This document shows, piece by piece, positions 1 to 6,741 of a DNA stretch of 10,308 nucleotides. Below the pieces are notes generated by a model. That model had not been told where the DNA came from and ran no database searches. It saw nothing but the letters and a program-made list of their open reading frames with translations. The translations under genes and the position numbers were made by a program. The stretch comes from Methanothrix sp. GTDB lineage: Archaea > Halobacteriota > Methanosarcinia > Methanotrichales > Methanotrichaceae. Position 1 is the first letter of the stretch; each line of letters opens with the position of its first letter. Location of the stretch: NCBI GenBank assembly GCA_028688535.1, contig JAQTXY010000043.1, forward strand, positions 1 through 10,308, in the 5' to 3' direction.

Positions 1-2
1 AC

Positions 3-143
3 CATAATTTCACCGTAGAACTAGTTAACAACAACCATACGCCCTTAGTTCCTGCTAAGTATGCTATGATTAATGTGACCGTGACCTCAACAGATGCAAA
101 AACACCTACTGCAACATCTAGTGCATCCGCCAGTGGTTATTAG
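3..143 (+). CDS. C-terminal end of a secreted or surface protein (5' end outside the window)
   Basis: An open frame enters from the left edge and stops at TAG (141-143), giving 46 visible residues. They read as a beta-rich stretch (HNFTVELVNNNHTPLVPAKY, then AMINVTVTS) followed by a Thr/Ser/Ala-rich tail ending ASASGY. There are two N-glycosylation sequons (NFT, NVT). The pattern of a beta strand, 'NNxHTPL' and a closing beta strand resembles the end of small secreted immunoglobulin-like domains such as DUF4399-type proteins, and the low-complexity tail suits an exported archaeal surface protein. The family call is inference because the rest of the gene is missing. It is followed by 172 bases without a gene that hold its possible terminator and the promoter of the next gene. 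Confidence 0.6.
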   Translation, partial: HNFTVELVNNNHTPLVPAKYAMINVTVTSTDAKTPTATSSASASGY

Positions 144-186
144 TCCGCCAAGCTTATAAGAGAATTCATAATATCCAATGATGTAT

Positions 187-208
187 TGCCCTATCGGCAT
201 CTCTTTTT
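187..208 (+). terminator. Weak hairpin plus T-run after the first partial gene
   Basis: TGCC (187-190) can pair with GGCA (196-199) across a 5-base loop, and five T residues follow at 204-208. Archaeal termination depends mostly on the U-run, so this is a plausible but weak terminator for the gene ending at 143. Confidence 0.3.
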
Positions 209-246
209 AATTATCCTAGATCTAGTGTATTCAACCATTTAAAAAG

Positions 247-256
247 TTATTTATCT
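247..256 (+). promoter_or_regulatory. Probable archaeal TATA box for the copper/dehydrogenase lipoprotein
   Basis: TTATTTATCT lies in an A/T-rich stretch preceded by five A residues. A start about 25-30 bases downstream would give a leader of roughly 35 bases before the ATG at 316. A partial ribosome site (AAGGAATGAT, 301-310) lies just before the ATG. Confidence 0.45.
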
Positions 257-315
257 TAAGAGCGCCTGAATATACATGGTTCTCCAGTTATTTCAATTAG
301 AAGGAATGATTTAAA

Positions 316-1947
316 ATGAAAAAAATTAAATTAATTCTTATTACCATGCTGGTAATATTGACCGCGGGCATAACTGGTTGCGTGGAAAAAACTCCTCAAA
401 GGACTAATACCATCGAGATTAAGAATTTTTCATTTCAGCCAAGTTCGATCACGATATCTCCAGAAACAATTGTAACCTGGATTAACAATGATCCTGTAGA
501 ACATACAGTAACCAGCTCCGATGGGCTATTCGACTCAGGTAATATCGCCTCGGGTGAAATGTTCAATTTTACCTTCTCAAAACCTGGAAAGTACCAGTAT
601 CAATGCTTGATTCATCCATCTATGGTGGGCTATGTCATAGTCGATTCTGTGCAGAAGGAGCCAGCAATTGCTAATGCCACTAGCTCCACCTTGGCAAAGG
701 TAAAGAACGGCAGCATAAATATGACTAATCAAAACCTTGTAGTTGGGTTGAAATTGATTGCGTCAGGCTTTGCTGCTCCAATGGAATTTATCAGCTCCAA
801 AGATGGACGAATGTTCGTCGTCGACCAAATCGGACTTGTCAAGGTGGTAACGGCAGATGGAATGCTGCAAGAGAAGCCTTTTTTAAATATAAGCGATCGC
901 ATGGCCAAACTTTCTCCAAACTATGATGAACGCGGACTATTGGGCCTGGCATTTCACCCTGATTTTGCCAGGAATGGTCGTGTATTCGTGTTTTACAGCG
1001 CGCCGCTGAGATCAGGAGCACCAGAAGGTTGGAGCTGCACAAATAACCTCTCCGAGTTTCGTGTCTCGAAAGACGACCTGAATACGGTTGATATGGACTC
1101 GGAAAAATTCCTTCTTCAGATCGATAAGCCTCAAATGAACCATAATGGAGGGACCATCGTCTTCGGGCCGGATGGGTATCTGTATTTGCCTTTGGGCGAT
1201 GGCGGGGGGGCGAACGATGTTGGCATGGGACACGTTTCCGGAGGTAATGCCCAGAATACCTCAACGCTTTTGGGCAAGATTCTGCGTATCGATGTGAATG
1301 TGAATAACGGCAGCGCAGCATATGGCATTCCCGCCGATAACCCCTTCGTCAATGAAAAGGGCTTCTTGCCTGAGATCTGGGCTTATGGACTGAGAAATCC
1401 CTACAGGATCTCCTTTGATTCTGCAGGCCGTCTCTTCGTAGCCGATGCCGGACAGAACCTCTGGGAAGAGGTGGACCTGGTCAGTAAAGGAGGCAACTAT
1501 GGCTGGAATATCAGGGAAGGAACTCACTGCTTCGATCCCAATAGCCCGAAAGCGTCACCTGCCAGCTGCCCAGAAGTAGGCCGCAAAGGAGAATCGCTCT
1601 TGGGACCTGTAATAGAGTATGACCATACTGATCGCACCGTGGTTGTAGGTGGTTATGTTTATGATGGCAACGTGCTGATGCCGCTTGCTGGCAGCTATAT
1701 ATTTGCAGATTGGTCTGGCAGCTTTGCCAAAGGAGACGGCAAGCTTTACATGGCTAACTCTAGCGGGGAGGGGCTCTGGAATATGGAAGAGATCCGTGTC
1801 GCAGACAGACCCGGCGAAAGGATCAATGAGTATATTCGCTCCTTTGGTCAGGACGACGAGGGCGAGCTTTATGTCCTGACATCGGATGTGGCAGGACCCA
1901 CAGGAAAGACGGGAAAGATTTACAAGATGGTTCCACCTGCAAAATAG
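316..1947 (+). CDS. Lipoprotein with cupredoxin domain fused to PQQ-type glucose/sorbosone dehydrogenase domain
   Basis: 543 residues. A lysine-rich start, a hydrophobic core and the lipobox GITGC (Cys22) mark a lipid-anchored, outward-facing protein. Residues ~31-110 are a type-1 copper (plastocyanin/amicyanin-like) domain: His63 in VEHTVTS and the C97-x2-H100-x2-M103 loop (CLIHPSM) supply all four expected ligands. A Ser/Asn/Thr-rich linker (~111-145) leads to a glucose/sorbosone dehydrogenase beta-propeller (~146-540) with ERGLLGLAFHPDF, NHNGGTIVFGPDG (His276 aligns with the catalytic base of soluble glucose dehydrogenase), GKILRID, LRNPYR (Arg360-Asn361 match the PQQ-contacting Arg-Asn pair) and GGNYGWNIREG. 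Cys405 and Cys418 could form a disulfide in a loop. The family oxidises sugars with PQQ; the copper domain could take the electrons, but that coupling is inference, and the true cofactor and substrate are unknown. It ends in TAG and a hairpin follows. Confidence 0.9.
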   Translation: MKKIKLILITMLVILTAGITGCVEKTPQRTNTIEIKNFSFQPSSITISPETIVTWINNDPVEHTVTSSDGLFDSGNIASGEMFNFTFSKPGKYQYQCLIHPSMVGYVIVDSVQKEPAIANATSSTLAKVKNGSINMTNQNLVVGLKLIASGFAAPMEFISSKDGRMFVVDQIGLVKVVTADGMLQEKPFLNISDRMAKLSPNYDERGLLGLAFHPDFARNGRVFVFYSAPLRSGAPEGWSCTNNLSEFRVSKDDLNTVDMDSEKFLLQIDKPQMNHNGGTIVFGPDGYLYLPLGDGGGANDVGMGHVSGGNAQNTSTLLGKILRIDVNVNNGSAAYGIPADNPFVNEKGFLPEIWAYGLRNPYRISFDSAGRLFVADAGQNLWEEVDLVSKGGNYGWNIREGTHCFDPNSPKASPASCPEVGRKGESLLGPVIEYDHTDRTVVVGGYVYDGNVLMPLAGSYIFADWSGSFAKGDGKLYMANSSGEGLWNMEEIRVADRPGERINEYIRSFGQDDEGELYVLTSDVAGPTGKTGKIYKMVPPAK

Positions 1948-1978
1948 GCCAATTTTGCAGATAATTTTGGAGAAGAAC

Positions 1979-2001
1979 GGCAGGCCACCAAATGGCCTGT
2001 C
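1979..2001 (+). terminator. Stem-loop after the lipoprotein gene
   Basis: CAGGCCA (1981-1987) pairs perfectly with TGGCCTG (1993-1999) around a 5-base loop. A G-C and a G-T pair extend the stem to 1979-2001. An A/T-rich stretch (TTAATTAAATATTATT) follows rather than a pure T-run. It lies 32 bases after the stop codon and is a likely terminator or 3'-end processing signal. Confidence 0.5.
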
Positions 2002-2586
2002 TTAATTAAATATTATTAGATTAAGAAAATTATGGAACAAACGGGTATGAATCAATGGGTGAGTAAAATCTAGCCATTTCAATGGATATTGCTATTCAAT
2101 CCTGCAATGGGGGGCATTTTATAACAATTTTTGGTGACTTGTGAAGTTGGTCTTGGTCGTAACCTGAGGCCCTTAGAAGTAACTTGCTGCAAGATATATC
2201 AGCAACCAAGCTGGTTTATCACCAGTGATTCCTGATAGAGTATCCAAAAGATTGGAGCGCGCATACGCGATATACCAAAAAGTGCTAACAGATGGTGTAA
2301 GGGGCACTTAACGGGAAAATGAACCCGTTAAATCCGATTTTTGCGAGAATTTTCAGTAATCTCTATCAGCGCTAGATTGAGGAGAGTTTAAAGAATTCCT
2401 TGCAAAGACAATGGAAATGTGCGATGAGGTAATGCCGCTGACACTGAAACCGATACTACAACCTTGGGGCTGTAGCATATAAATCAGCTTGCTGGGAGAT
2501 CGAGCAAGAGACCTCGAGGTACCAAAGCGAGAACTGCTTTTGCAGTCCGAAAAAATGCCATACAAACTTCTGGGAGTATCATGGGA
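2002..2586. other. Gene-poor stretch with structured DNA and no convincing gene
   Basis: I see no reading frame with a good start, ribosome site and protein-like composition. A dyad CGCG-CATA-CGCG (2258-2269) sits inside a TTGG...CCAA pair (2252-2278), and a strong terminator-like hairpin lies at 2308-2331. From about 2384 one plus-strand frame runs to about 2740 with only three stops (first part read as EFKEFLAKTMEMCDEVMPL), which could be a decayed gene, but that number of stops is not far from chance. No tRNA or rRNA is recognisable. Confidence 0.4.
2308..2342 (+). terminator. Terminator-like hairpin in the gene-poor stretch
   Basis: TTAACGGG (2308-2315) pairs perfectly with CCCGTTAA (2324-2331) around the 8-base loop AAAATGAA, and five T residues follow at 2338-2342. 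It has the form of an intrinsic terminator on the plus strand, yet no recognisable gene lies before it. It may end an unannotated transcript or be left from a lost gene. Confidence 0.45.
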
Positions 2587-2811
2587 CTACTGTAAGACAT
2601 GATACAAAGTATTTGCAGACTTTTTCTGGTATTCCAAGGGGACAATCACTTTCATCCCGATAGCAGTAAAATACATTGAGAACCTGCTTTTATCTTCAGG
2701 TTTTTTATCTAGACGGATTAATGTGGATTTAAATTCGAATTGAGAGGGCAGCATGGAGTTATGAAAGTGAGAAAGTATTGACGAAGGTCGGGTCATTCTA
2801 TCCGCCTTCAT
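2587..2811 (-). CDS. Doubtful 74-residue hypothetical protein downstream of the flavin oxidoreductase
   Basis: The frame starts with ATG at 2811 and reads on the same strand as the oxidoreductase gene, 52 bases after that gene's stop. A weak AGGAT lies about 9 bases before the ATG. The first third (MKADRMTRPSSILSHFHNS) is unremarkable. The second part (KSTLIRLDKKPEDKSRF, then FTAIGMKVIVPLEYQKKS) has a composition compatible with a small folded domain. I recognise no family. It could be a real small gene, the end of a decayed one, or chance; the surrounding stretch looks largely non-coding. Confidence 0.25.
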   Translation of the reverse strand: MKADRMTRPSSILSHFHNSMLPSQFEFKSTLIRLDKKPEDKSRFSMYFTAIGMKVIVPLEYQKKSANTLYHVLQ

Positions 2812-2863
2812 TCTAAATGTATCCTGAAGATCGTATCATCTTATGCTAAATCGAAGCCCTCCT

Positions 2864-3940
2864 TTATATCCGCGAGAGTGTAGGATAGTCGATATAGCCC
2901 CTCTCTTCACCTGCATAAAAGGTTTTTATGTCTGGTTCGTTAAGCGGCGCATTCTTTTTAAAGCGTTCAGGCAGGTCTGGATTCGCCAAAAAAAGGGAGC
3001 CAAATGAGATCAGATCGGCTTCACCCTTTTGAATAGCAGCATTTCCTTTCTCGGCATTATACCCTCCATTTAATATAAGAGTTCCTTTGAATGTCTTGCG
3101 AATGACCGGAGCTAATCGTTCATCTGGTGCTACAATCATCGGTTCTCCAATGGGTTCTATCATATGAATATATCCTAGTTTTAGGCGGCTCAATTCCTCG
3201 CAAAGATAGCAAAAGGTTTTACGTGGATTTGAATCAAACATTGAATACCTTTGGAAATGGGGCGAGATTCTATATCCAACCCTGTCTGCACCAAATACAT
3301 CAATGACGGATTCGGTGATTTCTAGTGGGAGACGTGCTCGATTCTGCAAATTACCACCATATTGATCTATTCTATGGTTTGAACCGTCTCTCAAGAATTG
3401 ATCCAGCAAATAGCCATTAGCTCCATGTATTTCGATTCCGTCAAAACCAGCCGCTTTTCCGTTCTCTGCTCCTCTTCTAAATTGTTGGATTATAGTTGGG
3501 ATCTCTTCAAGCTCAAGAGCATGTGGTAGCTTGATTTTCTTCTTGCCAGATGGCGTATGAATTTCGCCTTCAACCGGAAGTGCGGATGGTGCTACTGGCA
3601 GTTCCCCTCCTAGAAAATCTGGATGCGACACACGACCTACGTGCCAGAGTTGAAGGAAGATTTTGCTCCCAGATTGGTGAATCGCTTCAGTCACTTTTCT
3701 CCAACCTGTGACCTGCTCAGGCGAATAGATTCCAGGAGTACGAATGTAACCAACTCCTTGCGGGCTAACCTGCGACCCTTCGGTGATGATTAAGCCTGCC
3801 TGAGATCTCTGGGCATAATATTTAATGGATAACGGATTAGGGATATTCCCTTCAACTGCACGACAACGGGTCATCGGTGCCATTACCATGCGGTTCGAGA
3901 GTCCAATTCCTCCCAATTCGTACGAAGAGAATAGATCCAT
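2864..3940 (-). CDS. NADH:flavin oxidoreductase, Old Yellow Enzyme family (N-ethylmaleimide reductase type)
   Basis: 358 residues from the chosen ATG at 3940, matching the usual ~360. Enzymes of this family are FMN-containing cytoplasmic TIM barrels that use NAD(P)H to reduce activated alkenes, nitro-esters or quinone-like compounds. The start begins MDLFSSYELGGIGLSNR, the typical family start, and has GAGGAG (3953-3958) twelve bases upstream. An ATG at 3979 would add 13 residues without a clear ribosome site. Seen in order: VMAPMTR (FMN site), FLQLWHVGRVSHP, and HGANGYLLDQFL with the substrate-binding His172 and Asn175 and the proton-donor Tyr177, then LILNGG and ANPDLP. An oddity: the phosphate-binding 'FGR' before ANPDLP reads FGS (Ser315). 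It is divergently arranged with the ABC exporter genes. The physiological substrate cannot be told. Confidence 0.93.
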   Translation of the reverse strand: MDLFSSYELGGIGLSNRMVMAPMTRCRAVEGNIPNPLSIKYYAQRSQAGLIITEGSQVSPQGVGYIRTPGIYSPEQVTGWRKVTEAIHQSGSKIFLQLWHVGRVSHPDFLGGELPVAPSALPVEGEIHTPSGKKKIKLPHALELEEIPTIIQQFRRGAENGKAAGFDGIEIHGANGYLLDQFLRDGSNHRIDQYGGNLQNRARLPLEITESVIDVFGADRVGYRISPHFQRYSMFDSNPRKTFCYLCEELSRLKLGYIHMIEPIGEPMIVAPDERLAPVIRKTFKGTLILNGGYNAEKGNAAIQKGEADLISFGSLFLANPDLPERFKKNAPLNEPDIKTFYAGEERGYIDYPTLSRI

Positions 3941-4050
3941 AAGCCTTTTTTGCTCCTCAAAGTATTTCTTTTTTATCATCTATTCTTGAAATAATTGAGG
4001 TGCCTTAGGTTATCCATTTATGATCCACCCACTACCAAACGTCTGTCACA

Positions 4051-4060
4051 ATTTATAAAT
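4051..4060. promoter_or_regulatory. Palindromic TATA box between divergent genes
   Basis: ATTTATAAAT is a perfect 10-base palindrome in the 190-base gap between the oxidoreductase gene (minus) and the ABC ATPase gene (plus). In the minus direction it lies about 110 bases from the chosen start (3940) and about 70 from the alternative start (3979). In the plus direction it lies 70 bases before 4131. Direction is normally set by the flanking BRE, which I cannot assign with certainty. Confidence 0.4.
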
Positions 4061-4130
4061 CTAAACACTTCCCTTTATCAATTAGCTATTATCATTACTT
4101 GGAAATGCTCAGTCTGACACGAGGCTAATT

Positions 4131-5114
4131 ATGAATGCGATAGAGACGATGGATTTGACCAAAAAATTTGGCAATCTCATGGCTGTAGATAGCGTAAACA
4201 TACAAGTAGAGCGAGGAGAGATCTTTGGGTTACTTGGTCCCAACGGTGCAGGGAAAAGCACAATCATTTCGATGCTTTGCACCATCCTTAAGCCCACCTC
4301 AGGCACTGCTCTGGTGAATGGCTATGATATCGTCAGACAGGCATCTCTTGTAAGAAAGTCCATTGGCATTGTGTTCCAGGACCCGAGTGTGGACGACCGC
4401 CTGACCGGAAGGGAGAACTTAGAAATGCATGCCGATCTCTATGGAGTTCCCAAATCCGAAATGAGGTCTCAAATTGATAAAATGCTGGAACTGGTCGAGT
4501 TGTCGGACAGGTGCAACGAATTTGTTCGAAACTATTCAAGCGGCATGCGGCGAAGGCTTGAGATCGCGCGTGGTCTTGTTCACACTCCTAAAGTGCTCTT
4601 TTTGGATGAGCCCACAATTGGCTTGGATCCCCAAAGTCGCGAGCATATATGGTCGTATATTAGGGAGCTATTGAAAATTGAAGACATCACGATCATATTA
4701 ACAACACATTACATGGAAGAGGCGGATAAATTGTGCAAGCGCGTAGCAATTGTCGATCACGGGAGCATCGTCGCAATGGACAAACCAGATAGCCTAAAGG
4801 AAAAACTCGGTGTCGAGACCATCACTGTCAAGACCCAAAATAATAATTTGTACGTTGAAAAGATAAAAGAAACGCACATCGCAAAAAGTGTTGCAATAGC
4901 CGGAGATGAAGTTAAAATAACCCTCCTTAACGCCCATACTATTCTGCCCCTTGTTGTAGATATCGCTTCTAGAAATGGCATAAAAATTGAATCTATCTAT
5001 CTACAGGAGCCTCAACTGGATGATGTGTTTCTTCATTACACGGGAAAAGCACTTCGTGAGGGGAGTAAAGAGTTGAGCGGGATGGGCGCCATCATTCGGA
5101 GGCAGATAAAGTGA
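4131..5114 (+). CDS. ABC exporter ATP-binding protein, DrrA/ABC-2 type
   Basis: 327 residues. This is the cytoplasmic ATPase that drives the membrane protein encoded next. All ATPase motifs are present: Walker A GPNGAGKST (36-44), Q-loop Gln83 in VFQDPS, signature NYSSGM (134-139, an S for the usual G at the third position of LSGGM), Walker B VLFLDEP (Asp159, Glu160) and switch His193 in TTHYMEEAD. The ~100-residue C-terminal extension after residue 220, with LQEPQLDDVFLHYTGKALRE near the end, is typical of the daunorubicin-resistance (DrrA) group. GAGG (4121-4124) lies six bases before the ATG. The gene overlaps the permease gene by four bases (GTGA), so the two are translated together. The exported substrate is unknown; drugs, lipids and polysaccharides are all carried by relatives. 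Confidence 0.95.
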   Translation: MNAIETMDLTKKFGNLMAVDSVNIQVERGEIFGLLGPNGAGKSTIISMLCTILKPTSGTALVNGYDIVRQASLVRKSIGIVFQDPSVDDRLTGRENLEMHADLYGVPKSEMRSQIDKMLELVELSDRCNEFVRNYSSGMRRRLEIARGLVHTPKVLFLDEPTIGLDPQSREHIWSYIRELLKIEDITIILTTHYMEEADKLCKRVAIVDHGSIVAMDKPDSLKEKLGVETITVKTQNNNLYVEKIKETHIAKSVAIAGDEVKITLLNAHTILPLVVDIASRNGIKIESIYLQEPQLDDVFLHYTGKALREGSKELSGMGAIIRRQIK

Positions 5115-5872
5115 GCGAGCTTCGGGGCATTTACACCCTTTGGAGACGCGAAGTCAAGCGATTTTCGCGCGAAAGAACTCGCTTCGTCAGTTCATTCGTC
5201 CAGCCATTATTATGGCTGATCATCTTTGGGACCGGCCTAGGCTCTTCTTTGCATGGCAGCATGGTGGGTCTCAATTATCAGGAGTTCATCTTCCCGGGGA
5301 TAATCGGCCAGACTCTATTGTTTACGTCGATGTTTATGGGCATATCAGTGATATGGGATCGCCAGTTTGGGTTTTTGAAGGAAATCTTGGTCGCACCGAT
5401 CTCCCGGATCTCCATCTTTTCAGGCAAAATGTTGGGCGTTAGCACTGATTCTATGATCCAAGGACTAATCGTTTTAATGCTTGGGTTTTTGATAGGGGTT
5501 CATGTCACCCTTTCAATGGTGATTGCGGTCTTACCCTTAATGCTTCTCATCACGCTTGGCATGGTATGCATTGGGTTAACTCTTGCCAGCTTTATGAGCA
5601 GCCTTGAGAGTTATGGAACTATAATGACATTCGTGAACCTGCCAATGTTCCTGCTCAGCGGTGCCCTATTTCCAGTGAATAGTCTTCCATCATGGCTTAA
5701 GTGGGTAGTTTACTTCAATCCACTTACATACGGTGTTGATGCACTTAGGGCCGTCATCCTCAGCGGTGCATATATGTCTCCCTTTTCAATCCAGGTAGAC
5801 GTGCTATACCTTCTCATCTTCGATGCCGTTATGATATTGGTAGGATCCTATGCCTTCAGCCTCCGAAAGTAA
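5111..5872 (+). CDS. ABC-2 type transporter membrane protein, DrrB-like
   Basis: 253 residues with six predicted membrane segments (about 29-45, 58-82, 115-131, 136-162, 168-189 and 230-249). Family marks are the basic N-terminal amphipathic stretch (WRREVKRFSRERTRF), FPGIIGQTLLFTSMF, the loop FGFLKEILVAPISR that meets the ATPase, and the conserved FLSGALFPVNSLP followed by NPLTYGVDALR near the C-terminus. It starts with GTG at 5111 inside the TGA of the ATPase gene, and a perfect GGAGG (5098-5102) sits eight bases upstream, which supports this unusual start. A half-size permease of this kind works as a homodimer with two copies of the ATPase. No substrate-binding protein is encoded nearby, as expected for an exporter. 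Confidence 0.94.
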   Translation: MSELRGIYTLWRREVKRFSRERTRFVSSFVQPLLWLIIFGTGLGSSLHGSMVGLNYQEFIFPGIIGQTLLFTSMFMGISVIWDRQFGFLKEILVAPISRISIFSGKMLGVSTDSMIQGLIVLMLGFLIGVHVTLSMVIAVLPLMLLITLGMVCIGLTLASFMSSLESYGTIMTFVNLPMFLLSGALFPVNSLPSWLKWVVYFNPLTYGVDALRAVILSGAYMSPFSIQVDVLYLLIFDAVMILVGSYAFSLRK

Positions 5873-5936
5873 GCAGGTTATATAAAATCATTTCAAGAAC
5901 GGTATCTCTTTAGCTCATTTGAATCAGTATCATTAA

Positions 5937-6146
5937 GCCCATTTGGCAGTTTCTTGCGCTGCCAATTCCTTAGAGCATGTTTCAGGCAATTGGAGCCGCT
6001 ACCTGACCTCGTTAGAACTTCTGGCAGTGAACTTTAAGGGAGCTAATCTAGAGGGCATCAAATATGACGAAACAACGCTCATGCAGCTAGTCAATTCCAA
6101 TTACAAGGAGGCAAAAATAAGCCCAAATATGAAAAAAGACATTTAA
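5937..6146 (+). pseudogene. C-terminal remnant of a pentapeptide-repeat protein
   Basis: The frame is open from just after a TAA (5934-5936) to TAA at 6144-6146 and has no ATG; only a TTG at 5943 could start it. The last half reads VNFKGANLEGIKYDETTL and then LVNSNYKEAKISPNMKKD. 'A-N-L-x-G' steps followed by 'IKYDExTL ... AKISP' are the usual capping end of archaeal and cyanobacterial pentapeptide-repeat proteins, which fold as a right-handed quadrilateral helix. The preceding 30 residues do not show the repeat, and no ribosome site is visible. I read this as a truncated gene left 64 bases behind the exporter operon. A TATA-like TTATATAAAA (5878-5887) lies before it. A short expressed protein from the TTG is possible but less likely. 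Confidence 0.5.
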
Positions 6147-6267
6147 AAATTTTGGTCAGTGAGAGGCTACACTCATTCTATATGAGGAGTAGTGGCTATA
6201 AAGAAACCGAACGCAATCTGTCTGATGTAGATCTTCATGTCTGTGTGGATTCATCTCTATCACTTGA

Positions 6268-6457
6268 AGACTGCTCTGGACCCCCCACCTGCAGGAGAAG
6301 GCCGAGCTGTCCGACCGGGTGTTCTGCATCTACAATGAGCCGGTTGCGGCAAGGGGCCGGGGCAAGGCTGAGGATGGGCGACCGGAGGGCAGAGGACTTT
6401 GGAGGCATACTCTCGAGGTGGCCCTAGCAGCGAGCACAGGTCGGGCCAGTCGAGCCG
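6268..6457 (+). pseudogene. GC-rich broken coding stretch, family unknown
   Basis: The sequence turns abruptly GC-rich. One frame opens after TGA (6265-6267) and reads TPHLQEKAELSDRVFCIYNE then PVAARGRGKAED, with almost every third base G or C over the first 20 codons, so it looks like real coding DNA without a start codon. That bias then fades in this frame (open to TAA 6484-6486) and appears in the frame one step over, which reads MGDRRAEDFGGILSRWP from ATG 6374 to TAG 6425-6427 and continues in the same frame as the gene at 6458. A frameshift plus a nonsense change in one former gene would explain this; two tiny overlapping genes is the alternative. No family is recognised. Confidence 0.35.
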
Positions 6458-6679
6458 ATGCTGGTGAAAGTAAGCAGCAACGGTAACGACAAGGCCCTGG
6501 AGCTGCAAGCGGCCATGGAGATCCTGGCGGAGGTATTCGGCACACGGCCCGGAGAGGTGGAGGAGATGATCCTGAGGCGGCTGGAGGAGAGGAGTGGGCA
6601 GAAAGCCAGAAGAAGGGCTTTGGTCAGCTATTCAAGACAATTCATTCTCAGCCATCCCTCTGATAAGGTATTTAAATAA
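6458..6679 (+). CDS. Small hypothetical protein (73 residues), possibly the tail of a broken gene
   Basis: The frame starts MLVKVSSNGNDKALELQAAM and continues with a long, charged, likely helical stretch, EILAEVFGTRPGEVEEMILR, then RLEERSGQKARRRA. The G/C third-base bias to about 6590 marks it as coding. The end (SYSRQFILSHPSDKVFK) is compositionally different and A/T-richer. There is no clear ribosome site at ATG 6458, and the frame is open upstream to the TAG at 6425-6427, so the gene may be the 3' part of the broken stretch before it. The helical, Glu/Arg-rich build is compatible with a small DNA- or partner-binding protein, but I do not recognise a family. Its last codons overlap the probable promoter of the next gene. 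Confidence 0.4.
   Translation: MLVKVSSNGNDKALELQAAMEILAEVFGTRPGEVEEMILRRLEERSGQKARRRALVSYSRQFILSHPSDKVFK
6671..6678 (+). promoter_or_regulatory. TATA box for the small two-gene operon
   Basis: TTTAAATA overlaps the stop of the preceding frame and lies about 65 bases before ATG 6742, giving a leader of about 40 bases. Two adjacent near-identical octamers, ACTGCATA and ACTGCATG (6682-6697), follow directly. Confidence 0.4.
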
Positions 6680-6700
6680 ATACTGCATAACTGCATGTTT

Positions 6701-6717
6701 AATGATCGTAAATCATT
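6701..6717. promoter_or_regulatory. Dyad in the leader of the small operon
   Basis: AATGAT (6701-6706) and ATCATT (6712-6717) form a perfect 6-base inverted repeat around CGTAA, between the TATA box and the ribosome site. It could be an operator or a leader hairpin; only the dyad itself is seen. Confidence 0.3.
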
Positions 6718-6741
6718 GGATAATGAAAGGAGGATGAAGAG

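Noticed and set aside
839..1527. Several minus-strand open frames across the dehydrogenase gene
   Set aside because: They are antisense shadows of a well-supported gene, with no domain signals of their own.
2353..2565. 70-codon minus-strand frame
   Set aside because: It is Ser-rich with no ribosome site or recognisable motif, and it lies in a stretch with no coding bias.
5140..5442. 100-codon plus frame inside the permease gene
   Set aside because: It overlaps the permease in another frame; the permease has all family motifs and a strong ribosome site.
6152..6427. 91-codon plus frame from TTG across the AT-rich/GC-rich junction
   Set aside because: The first half has no coding bias or ribosome site. 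Only its GC-rich end looks coding, and that part is treated with the broken stretch at 6268-6457.
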